Assembly (NCBI RefSeq): GCF_946479975.1
Contig: NZ_CAMLIX010000027.1
Span: forward strand, 1-32,464
Length of the DNA: 32,464 nucleotides
Source of the DNA: an uncultured Flavobacterium sp.
Lineage (GTDB): Bacteria > Bacteroidota > Bacteroidia > Flavobacteriales > Flavobacteriaceae
Reading direction: 5' to 3'
Position 1 is the stretch's first letter; each line of letters starts with the position of its first letter. The notes beneath the pieces were generated by a model. It ran no database searches and was not told the origin of the DNA. It saw only the letters and a program-made list of their open reading frames with translations. Of the stretch, positions 8,979 to 17,400 are shown one piece after another. The position numbers and the translations under genes are program-made.

Positions 8979-9110
8979 ATTTAAGTGGACTTTCAGCACT
9001 ATTCTAAACTTTTATATTGAGATTAAACTACTTCTTATGTAGAATTTTCCATTCAAAATAGTATTCTCTTATTCCTTTTAGAAAATAACTTTCTTATATA
9101 ATTGAATGTA

Positions 9111-9169
9111 AACTTTATAAGTTCCCTTCTTAATTATGTAAGTAAGATTCCTAGCGACCTGTAACTTTG
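9111..9169 (+). promoter_or_regulatory. Promoter with paired direct repeats for the gene starting at 9259
   Basis: Distal repeat AACTTTATAAG (9111-9121), proximal repeat AATTATGTAAG (9132-9142), starts 21 bp apart, then a perfect -7 box TAACTTTG (9162-9169) 30 bp after the start of the proximal repeat. No TTTG -33 element is present. The leader would be about 87 nt. An extra copy of the motif in inverted orientation lies just upstream at 9093-9103. The rest of the 280-bp gap 8979-9258 shows nothing further. Confidence 0.65.
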
Positions 9170-9258
9170 TGTTGTAAATTCTCCTACTTGACCTCCGTTT
9201 ACACTTACAATCAAATTGCATTTTCTGCAAATCTATAATTTAATTAAAATTACTAGCT

Positions 9259-9447
9259 ATGGAAACTGACAAAACAAACCACACGAAAGACTGTACGACA
9301 GATGACTGCAGTTCGTCTACCCGCATGTATAAAGGGAAAGATAATGAAATCATCTGCGTAAAAGTCTATAAAGGAGATTGGGGAGATTGGGATGAAAAAC
9401 CAGTTGTCAAAAATGATGAAAGCTCTCCAACTTCTGAAGAAGATTAA
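9259..9447 (+). CDS. Small hypothetical protein (62 aa)
   Basis: A small hydrophilic protein with three cysteines (Cys12, Cys17, Cys33), a compact middle KGKDNEIICVKVYKGDWGDW and an acidic, Ser-rich tail ending SPTSEED. There is no signal peptide. The spacing DCTTDDC could bind a metal or form a disulfide, but this is speculation. I do not recognise the family. The gene is supported by a strong promoter of the direct-repeat type at 9111-9169 and a clear ATG; the ORF is short, so confidence is moderate. Confidence 0.6.
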   Translation: METDKTNHTKDCTTDDCSSSTRMYKGKDNEIICVKVYKGDWGDWDEKPVVKNDESSPTSEED

Positions 9448-9929
9448 TAATTCTGAATGTGATGATTTATAAAAAATGACTCAAATTAAGATTTAAAATT
9501 AAAGCATTAAAGTAAGACAACTCAAAGCATAGAAAAAACCGATTAAACATACAATTAACTGGTAATAAAACACATATAATTTCAAGGATACTTAAATTTA
9601 TGGGAATTATGATACATTTTAAAAAAATTATGTAAGAACCACGTTGATGTTAAATCTACTTTAGCTTACCACCAAAAAACTATTCAAAAGCACCCAAATT
9701 CATAATTGAATACACAAGGCGCAATGAATTATAAAAATTAAGAAAACGAATAATCAACGTTTTCATCTTAAAAAGAAATCTGTGCATTTATGCGTGGCGG
9801 AAATCAATCTGCTGCTCACAGACTTTTTTAAAATGATTTGAAATTTATGCGGCTGTGTACCACCTTTGGCACATAAGCTGAGGGATTGGACATTAATTAC
9901 AGCTATAGCTGTTTTAAATTAGTATAGAC
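9448..9929 (+). other. 482-bp intergenic leader with a regulatory repeat and hairpins
   Basis: No gene is visible. From 9605 to 9663 it holds a paired-direct-repeat site. Downstream, TCTGTG (9779-9784) can pair with CACAGA (9817-9822), which is followed by CTTTTTTA (9823-9830), like a terminator. The loop contains GCATTTATGC (9784-9793), which can fold by itself. A 13-codon frame starts in this element (9790-9831, MRGGNQSAAHRLF) and a 9-codon frame follows (9847-9876, MRLCTTFGT). A perfect palindrome ACAGCTATAGCTGT (9899-9912) followed by TTT lies 17 bp before the ATG of the next gene. If transcription begins near 9670 the leader would be about 260 nt, room for attenuation; whether that happens cannot be seen. 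Confidence 0.4.
9605..9663 (+). promoter_or_regulatory. Paired direct repeats upstream of the gene starting at 9930
   Basis: Distal repeat AATTATGATAC (9605-9615) and proximal repeat AATTATGTAAG (9626-9636), starts 21 bp apart. Thirty bp after the start of the proximal repeat is CTACTTTA (9656-9663), a weak -7 box that keeps only the TTT but resembles the box CTACTTTG of the promoter at 21798-21856. The nearest downstream gene begins 267 bp further on, so this is either a long-leader promoter or the promoter of an untranslated RNA. Confidence 0.45.
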
Positions 9930-12900
9930 ATGGACAACCTTGACGTAGAAACAAATCAAAACAACCCACAGATAATAGGCATTGCCTGTTCTGCTGCTAC
10001 TGTAAACAGCCTTAAAACGATAATTTCTTCATTACCTGAAAAAATCGTTTCCTCCTTCGTTATATTTCAAGATTTATCGCAGCCGCAGGAAGAAAACTTA
10101 GCAGAACTGCTGCAAGAAGTAACCACTATTACGGTTCAGGAAATTGTAAATACTGCATACATTGAGCCGAATCATATTTATGTGATTCCTGAGAGCAGCA
10201 TGCTGATTCTTGACAACGATATTTTAAAAATAAAAAGACAGACCCGAGAAGAAAAGACCTCAGAATGTCTTGATCACTTTTTTGAGATTATTGCTGAAAA
10301 ATTTGGTGAAAATGCACTTGGCATCATGCTGGAATGGTCTACTACAGACGGCGGTTTCGGACTTAAAAAAATCAGGGAAAAAGGCGGTATTTCTATCGCT
10401 GCTATAGATCAGATTGGTTTTTCGTTAAACGAAAGTAATTCAAGCTATTTTGATTATTTCACTAAACCTTTTCAAGTTGCAGAACAACTTATTCAGATCC
10501 AAAATGCTTCTCAATACAGCAACCAAACCACTGAAGAGCAACACATTTACGACACCATAATTGATTTAACTGGATCAAAAGCGGGCGCTTCTTTACAAAA
10601 ATACAACCAACTTCTGGTTCAGCAGAAAATTGCGAAAAGAATGGTTGTTACCAAACAAACAACTACACAAAAATATTTAAATATTCTAAAAGACAATCCT
10701 GTCGAACAATATCAGTTATTTTATGAAATTCACAACAGCACAGCCTTTTTTCAAAATAGTGCAATTGATTATGAGCTCCTTATAGAAAAAGCTTTTCCTG
10801 ATCTTATTGAAAAGAAAACTGGCACCGATTTACGTATTTGGTCGGCTGGTTGTTCTACAGGAGAAGAAGTTTATTTAGTGGCCATTGTTTTAGATGAATT
10901 TCTGAATAAACACCAGCGAAATGATCTCAGCGTCAAGATATTTGCTACTGATTTTTCGATAAAAAATATTGAAAAAGCACGAGCGGGCATTTATTCAGAA
11001 CAAGATTTAAAATATCTGGATGAAAGAAGAATTTCTCAGTATTTCATCAAAAAAGATAATAACTGGCATGTGAGCAGAATTATACGCGACAACTGCGTAT
11101 TTGCGGTTCATGACCTTACAAAAGATTTTCCGTTCTCAAGTATTGATCTTATTTCATGCCGAAACGTACTTAATGTTTTCGACGAAGAATTAAGACAGCA
11201 AGTTGTAGCTTCTTTTCATTATTCATTAAAATCTCCAGGTTTTCTGCATCTCGGGAAGAACGATAATCCAGAAATAGATACAGAATTGTTTGAAGCAACA
11301 TCCGAAAAAGGAAATTTATTCATTAGAAAAAATATACAATCTCGTTTCTCTACACGTCCCGTTGTAGTAAAAGAACAAAACAGCACTAAGGAAGTCGATA
11401 AAAACAGCATAATTGAATCTGTTATAAAAGATTTTAGAAAAATTACCGCTGAGGTATTGGCTGAACAATATGCTCCTGCGGCGGTGCTGATTAATGAGCG
11501 TTTTGAAATAGTTCATTTTAATGGAGATACTAGTCCGTTTTTACAGCCACCTGCTGGGACACCTAGTTTCAATATTTTAAACATGGTACATCATGAGGTT
11601 CGTTCTGTTCTTAAAAATTCCATTCTTACTGCTGGAAGTGAAAAGCGAAATCAGAAGCATAACGTTACTATTGTAACCAATAAGTCATTTATCACTTCTA
11701 TCGAAGTCGTTTATCTGCCTATGCATACTGAACTTTTGTTAGTGATTTTCAATAAAATACCTTTAAAGCAAATAATTTCAGAAGCGGCAAAACAAGATAC
11801 ACCAGAAAAAAACTTTGATACAGAAAACGATACAGGAGAATTCAAGGAAATGCAGCAACTCTATTTTGAAGAACTTCAAACTACTAATGAAGAATTGCTT
11901 AAACGTACCGAAGAACTGGAATCAATTAACGAACAACTTGTAACTGTCGCAGAAGAACTCCGCTCTAACAACGAAGAATTATCGTGTACAAATGATGAAT
12001 TAAATGATAGAAGAAACGAGCTTTCAGTTCTGCAAAATCTTCATGCTTCTGTTCTTAAAAATTTAAAAGAGCCCGTTTTGATCATGGATCAACACTTCAT
12101 TATTCACAGTGCTAATCCCGCATTTTACCGCTATTTTAGAATTAATGAAGAACAAGTTGAAGGTTTTTCTATTTTAGAAGGGATCAATACACAGTGGATT
12201 TCGCCAGAATTTAAAGAACTGGTACTTCAAAAAATCAACCGCAGAGAAATGGTACAGGATGTCAGTGTAACTTTTAAAGCTGGCACAGCGCTAAAAACTT
12301 GTTTTGTTCATTCATCTGTAATAGAACATGAACAGCATAATCGTATTATGCTGACATTTAAAGACACAACAGAATTGGAACAAATTAAAAAACAAATTTC
12401 AATTCAAAGTAAGAAACAGCAGGAATACATTAGAAAACTGGAATCGTTTACCATTTCTGCAACAGACAAACTGCTGGATCCAATTCGTAAAATTCATATG
12501 TTTGGAAAAAAAATAGCAGATAGTGAAAAAGCACTTACGCAAAGCGGAAAATATAGTTTAGAAAGGCTTTTGAATACATCGCAAAAACTCGACAGACTTA
12601 TTGAAGATCTTCTGCTGTATTCTAGAATTCATTTTGAGCAGAAAAAACCAAAAAAGACTGACCTCAATCAGATTCTCAGAAAAGTAATCAACGAACTCAG
12701 AAATCCTATAAAAGAAAGTGGTGCTGTAATCGAATCTGATGAGCTTCCTCAAATGCCTGTTATAGCCTGCCAGATGAGAATTTTATTTATCAGTTTAATT
12801 GCCAATGCCTTACAATTTTCAAAAGAAACATCTCCTCCAATATTGAAAATTGGAATGCGAAGTGTAAAAGATATTTCTCATGAAAAAGCAGGTTTTGATT

Positions 12901-13166
12901 CGGATACAGAATATGTGAAAATTTCTTTCAATGATAATGGACAAGGATTTCCACAGGATTATGAAAATCTAGTTTTTGATCCGTTTTATAAACTGCATCG
13001 AGATGAAAAGCAACATGGAGCAGGCCTTGGACTGGCGTTGGTCAAACAAATTGTGTACAACCATCATGGTCTTGTCAAAGTTACAAGCGCACCTGGAGAA
13101 GGTACCTCTGTCCACATCTATCTTCCTGCGGTAGTCTCTTTTGAGGAACATTATAGTCCTAACTAA
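9930..13166 (+). CDS. Degenerate CheB-CheR-PAS-histidine kinase-like fusion lacking the phosphoacceptor His
   Basis: A 1078-aa protein. Residues about 13-190 align with CheB methylesterase: Ser21 (in ACSAATV) and Asp140 (in TTDGG) are at the triad positions, but the His position, 27 residues after the Ser, is Asp48 in IFQDLS. Residues about 225-470 are CheR-like with the SAM loop GCSTGEE and ISCRNVLNVFD, but the usual FFR motif is FFQ (Gln275). A PAS-like segment (about 500-610), a long Glu-rich coiled coil (about 640-705, repeats of EELESINEQL type) and a PAS domain (about 708-815) follow. The HisKA-like helix reads FTISATDKLLDPIRKI, with Asp846 where His is expected. The HATPase domain keeps IANALQFS, NDNGQGF and GAGLGLALVK. 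Likely a regulatory pseudo-enzyme or one that works with partner proteins. It is first of a four-gene cluster running to 21401. Confidence 0.88.
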   Translation: MDNLDVETNQNNPQIIGIACSAATVNSLKTIISSLPEKIVSSFVIFQDLSQPQEENLAELLQEVTTITVQEIVNTAYIEPNHIYVIPESSMLILDNDILKIKRQTREEKTSECLDHFFEIIAEKFGENALGIMLEWSTTDGGFGLKKIREKGGISIAAIDQIGFSLNESNSSYFDYFTKPFQVAEQLIQIQNASQYSNQTTEEQHIYDTIIDLTGSKAGASLQKYNQLLVQQKIAKRMVVTKQTTTQKYLNILKDNPVEQYQLFYEIHNSTAFFQNSAIDYELLIEKAFPDLIEKKTGTDLRIWSAGCSTGEEVYLVAIVLDEFLNKHQRNDLSVKIFATDFSIKNIEKARAGIYSEQDLKYLDERRISQYFIKKDNNWHVSRIIRDNCVFAVHDLTKDFPFSSIDLISCRNVLNVFDEELRQQVVASFHYSLKSPGFLHLGKNDNPEIDTELFEATSEKGNLFIRKNIQSRFSTRPVVVKEQNSTKEVDKNSIIESVIKDFRKITAEVLAEQYAPAAVLINERFEIVHFNGDTSPFLQPPAGTPSFNILNMVHHEVRSVLKNSILTAGSEKRNQKHNVTIVTNKSFITSIEVVYLPMHTELLLVIFNKIPLKQIISEAAKQDTPEKNFDTENDTGEFKEMQQLYFEELQTTNEELLKRTEELESINEQLVTVAEELRSNNEELSCTNDELNDRRNELSVLQNLHASVLKNLKEPVLIMDQHFIIHSANPAFYRYFRINEEQVEGFSILEGINTQWISPEFKELVLQKINRREMVQDVSVTFKAGTALKTCFVHSSVIEHEQHNRIMLTFKDTTELEQIKKQISIQSKKQQEYIRKLESFTISATDKLLDPIRKIHMFGKKIADSEKALTQSGKYSLERLLNTSQKLDRLIEDLLLYSRIHFEQKKPKKTDLNQILRKVINELRNPIKESGAVIESDELPQMPVIACQMRILFISLIANALQFSKETSPPILKIGMRSVKDISHEKAGFDSDTEYVKISFNDNGQGFPQDYENLVFDPFYKLHRDEKQHGAGLGLALVKQIVYNHHGLVKVTSAPGEGTSVHIYLPAVVSFEEHYSPN

Positions 13167-13182
13167 ATTAGAAGCAAAACGA

Positions 13183-13230
13183 AGGTTTTCTAAAACAGAA
13201 AAGCTTGAAAACCTAATAGCTTTTTCTGTT
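13183..13230 (+). other. Interleaved inverted repeats between 9930 and 13284 genes
   Basis: AGGTTTTC (13183-13190) is the exact inverse complement of GAAAACCT (13207-13214). Overlapping it, AACAGAAAAGCT (13194-13205) pairs with AGCTTTTTCTGTT (13218-13230) with one bulged T. The pairs are interleaved, not nested, so in RNA they form either alternative hairpins or a pseudoknot. No long U run follows, so a plain terminator is less likely. A further weak inverted repeat AAATGGA/TCCATTT lies at 13244-13270. Confidence 0.4.
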
Positions 13231-13283
13231 ACAGCGATACAATAAATGGAGAAACTTTACTTGTCCATTTTGTACGTATTATA

Positions 13284-14396
13284 TTGAAATTAAAACCGCT
13301 TCAAATGATAAAAAATTCTACCGATAGCGTTGAAAGTGTTCCTCAAAACATATTATTTCCAGATGATTACATTGTGGTTATTGGCGGTTCTGCGGGAGGT
13401 TTTCAGGCAATTAAAAAAATAATTAAAGATCTGCCTAAAGATTTTCGTCCACCCATTTTTATCGTCTGGCATACGGGTGCTGAGACAGAAGGCGTAATGC
13501 CAGGCGTACTAAATAAAATCAACAGCATTTTTGCCGCTTATGCTTTGGATGGCGAAGAAATAAAACCAAACCGTATTTATATTGCGCCTCCAGATCATCA
13601 TATGCTGCTTATTAAAAACACCATCAAACTTTCTAAAGGGCCAAAAGAAAATCATTTCCGTCCCGCGGTTGACCCGCTGTTTCGTTCTGCTTCCTATCAC
13701 TTTGGCAGCCGTACAATTGGCATCATACTTTCTGGAGCGCTTGATGACGGAACATCAGGTCTATGGAAAATAAAAGCATCTGGAGGAATCGCTATTGTAC
13801 AAGATCCTAATGACGCTGAGGTCAAATCAATGCCTGAAACTGCGCTGCGAAACGTCACTACAGATTATTGTGCTCCTGCTTCAGAAATTGGTAATCTTCT
13901 TACTCAAATTATCGAAAAAGAACCAGATGAAATAGTATATCAGGACGAGCAGACAGCATTAGAAATACAAAGTGCTGCTGGTATTTTTAGTGCAGAGCGG
14001 CAATCATTTAATGTGGGCGAACTTTCTCCTTTTACCTGCCCAGAATGTCATGGCGTTTTATCCAAAATTATTGAGGGAAATGTACAGCGATTCCGTTGTC
14101 ATACTGGACATGCATTTTCGGCAGCCGTTTTACTTGAATCACTGCAAACCAGAATTGAAAATGATCTTTATACCGCTATGGCAGGAATGGATGAATGCAG
14201 TATGCTGCTCAACCATCTGGGAGATCATCTTGCAGAAATGAATAATTCTTCTGCAGCCGCTTTTTACTTCATCAAAGCAAAGGAAACCGATACACATGCT
14301 CAGGCATTGCGAAGAAATTTAAAAAATTTCCAGCAACTTAGCTATTTGATGCCCGAAGGTGATCCTAAAAATTTGAAAAATGAAACAAAATGTTAA
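13284..14396 (+). CDS. Stand-alone CheB-type protein-glutamate methylesterase with zinc-ribbon-like tail
   Basis: A 370-aa protein without the N-terminal receiver of classical CheB. The methylesterase domain spans about 28-215 with an intact triad: Ser36 in VIGGSAGGF, His63 in FIVWHTG and Asp155 in GALDDGTSG. It is the only one of the three CheB domains here with all three residues. After a linker comes TCPECHGVL then FRCHTGHAFS (about 247-277), a CxxC...CxxxH pattern likely to bind zinc, and a helical tail. CheB enzymes remove methyl groups from, or deamidate, glutamyl side chains of receptors; no receptor is encoded here, so the target is unknown. The frame opens at TTG 13284; an ATG at 13305 (residue 8) is equally possible, since the domain begins later. 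The gene lies 117 bp after the preceding fusion gene and 23 bp before the next. Confidence 0.87.
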   Translation: MKLKPLQMIKNSTDSVESVPQNILFPDDYIVVIGGSAGGFQAIKKIIKDLPKDFRPPIFIVWHTGAETEGVMPGVLNKINSIFAAYALDGEEIKPNRIYIAPPDHHMLLIKNTIKLSKGPKENHFRPAVDPLFRSASYHFGSRTIGIILSGALDDGTSGLWKIKASGGIAIVQDPNDAEVKSMPETALRNVTTDYCAPASEIGNLLTQIIEKEPDEIVYQDEQTALEIQSAAGIFSAERQSFNVGELSPFTCPECHGVLSKIIEGNVQRFRCHTGHAFSAAVLLESLQTRIENDLYTAMAGMDECSMLLNHLGDHLAEMNNSSAAAFYFIKAKETDTHAQALRRNLKNFQQLSYLMPEGDPKNLKNETKC

Positions 14397-14401
14397 CTTT
14401 G
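14372..14401 (+). promoter_or_regulatory. Classic Bacteroidota promoter for the gene starting at 14420
   Basis: TTTG (14372-14375), an 18-nt spacer, then TAACTTTG (14394-14401), a perfect match to the primary-sigma consensus. It overlaps the last codons and stop of the upstream gene. The leader would be only about 15 nt. It gives the 2179-aa kinase gene its own promoter inside the cluster. No AATTATRTAAG repeat is present at the diagnostic distance. Confidence 0.65.
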
Positions 14402-14419
14402 TTATATTGATGCGGCAAT

Positions 14420-17400
14420 ATGAAAAAAACAGACACAGATAGCACTGATAAACGAGTGAAGCAATTACAGGACAAGCCTGGAAAAAATGATTTTTTGATA
14501 ACGGGAATTGGAGCTTCTGCAGGCGGTATTCAAGCGCTGCAAGACTTTTTTTCTAATGTGCCAAAAAATTCAGGCGTTGCCTATGTAGTGATCCTGCACC
14601 TCTCACCAGACTACGACAGTCAGCTGACATCTGTATTACAGCGCCACAGCAAATTAACGGTTAAACAAGTTCTGGATAAGGAAACTCTGGAACCCGATCA
14701 TATCTACGTAATCTCGCCCAACAAGCATCTTACGATAGAAAACAATAATATTACTGCTTCTGCCAATTTATTAATGGAAGAGCGCAGAGCACCGGTTGAT
14801 ATATTTTTCCGAAGCATGGCAGACGAATTTGGTCCGCGATCCATAGCTGTTATCCTTTCAGGTACAGGAGCAAATGGGTCTATGGGGCTTAAACGTGTTA
14901 AAGAAAGAGGCGGTGCATGTTTTGTTCAAAATCCTCGTGAAGCCGAATATAACGAAATGCCCCGCAGCGCAATTTCAACAAACATGGTTGATGAAGTATT
15001 ATCTGTTTCTAAAATGCCGGAAAAAATTATTGCCTACAAAAACAGCATTCAAAATGTAGAAATCACCGATCATCCTGAAAAAAGATCTGACGATCAACAG
15101 CAGGCGCTTCGTGAAATTTTTACGCAGCTTCGCATTCGAACAGGACATGATTTTACCAATTATAAACGTCCCACTTTACTAAGACGAATTGAAAGAAGAA
15201 TCAATATCAGCGGTCTTCCCGATTTGCCGTCTTATGCGGATTTTCTTCATGCCAATCCCTCAGAACCATCTGCACTTTTAAAAGATTTACTTATTTCTGT
15301 AACTAATTTTTTTAGAGATAAAAAACCATTTGAAGTAATAGAGCAGGAAGTTTTACATCAGCTTTTTAAAGACAAAACCAGTCAGGATCAAGTCCGTATA
15401 TGGGTTCCTGGATGTGCAACGGGTGAAGAAGCTTATTCTCTTGCCATACTCTGCGCCGAGATTACGATGGGAGCAATTGATGCGCCTAAGGTTCAGATTT
15501 TTGCCACCGATATAGATGATGCTGCCATTTCTCACGCGAGAGAAGGATTATACAGTCTTAACGATACCGCCGATGTTTCTCCTGAAAGGCTTCGACGCTT
15601 TTTTAATAAAGAAGGCGACCGCTACCGCATTCGAAGAGAAATCAGAGAAACCATAATGTTTGCCGCTCATAATTTTCTTAAAGATCCGCCATTTTCACAT
15701 CTGGATATGGTCAGCTGCCGTAATGTTATGATTTATCTTAATCATGTGGCTCAGGAAAGAGTGGTAGAAACTTTTCATTTTGCGCTTAAACCTGGTGCCT
15801 ATTTATTTTTAGGAACATCAGAATCTGTTGATGGTGCAAGTGACTTATATTCAGTTTATAATAGAGAAAATCATATTTTTCAAAGAAGACAGGTTACACC
15901 AAGATCGTATCCAATTCCTGAATCTACTCCTACTCTTCATTTCGAAAAATTTAAAACCGATACCATTACGCAGGAGCAGGAAAAGAAAATTTTGGACAGA
16001 ATTTCTTTCGGCGATCTGCACCAGCAATTACTAGAAGAATATGCTCCGCCATCACTTGTTGTCAACGAAGAATTTGAAATTCTGCATCTTACAGAGCGTG
16101 CCGGCAGATACCTTCAGATTTCAGGAGGTGAGCCTACCAAAAATCTTTTAAAACTTATAAAACCAGAACTGCGTCTCGAACTTCGTTCGGCATTGTATCA
16201 GTCTGGACAGAGACAAGCGCCGGTTGAAGCACGCGGCCTTAAAGTTTCTATAAATGATGTAACAGAAATTCTTACGCTAAAAGTTAGACCTGTTCTTCGT
16301 CAAGGAGATACGGCTAAAGGCTTTATACTCGTTATTTTTGAACCTGGAAATGATGACAGCACGCGCGAAATACTGCAGTCTACAGACGAATCATTAGCAC
16401 GACAAATGGAGGAAGAACTCATAAGAGTTAAAATTCAGCTGCGTACCGCCAATGAACAGCACGATTTTCAAGCCGAGGAAATGAAAGCTTCGAATGAAGA
16501 ACTTCAGGCAATGAATGAAGAACTTCGCTCTGCAGCAGAAGAACTTGAAACCAGTAAAGAAGAATTACAATCGATAAATGAAGAACTTCGCACAGTAAAC
16601 CAAGAACTTAAAGTAAAAATTGAAGAAACCAGTGTTGCGAGTAACAACTTGCAGAACATTATTAATTCTACAGACATAGGAACGATATTTCTAGACCGTA
16701 GTTTTAGAGTCGCTTTGTATACTCCTGCTGCAGGTTCCATATTTAATTTAATTCCAGCCGATTACGGGCGTCCGCTTACTGATATTACCCATAAATTGGA
16801 ATATCAGCAATTGCAGCAAGATGCTGAGACAGTACTCGAAAAACTGAATGTAATTGAAAAAGAAGTACGTACGACAGATAACAGCATTTATTTAATGAGG
16901 CTGACTCCGTATCGTACCGATGAAGATCGTATAAACGGCATTATCATCACCTTTATCAATATAACCGAAAGAAAAAAGGCAGAAGAAGCATTGCGAACTG
17001 TCGAAGAAAATTACAGACATCAGTTGGAACAGCAGGTTCAGGAACGCACTGCAGAACTCAAAGAAAGCCGTGACCAGTATCTTACTCTTGTAGAAAATAC
17101 GCCTGATGTAATTACCCGTTGGGATAAAAACCTGAAACTTATTTTTGCCAATTCTGCTTTTGAATATAAAACTGGAGGTAGTATAGAACAGCTTCTTGGA
17201 AAAACGTATCTAGAAATGGGACAGCCAGAAGAAAGCGCTGCTCTTTATTTTGAAAGTCTTGAAAAAGCTTTACATACAGGAGATACTGTAGAACATTACA
17301 AAGAATTGTCTACCCCAACAGGCATAATTCATTTATATTCTCGCATGATTCCCGAAAAAAATGATTTGGGAGAAGTAGAAACAATATTGGCAACTGCCAG

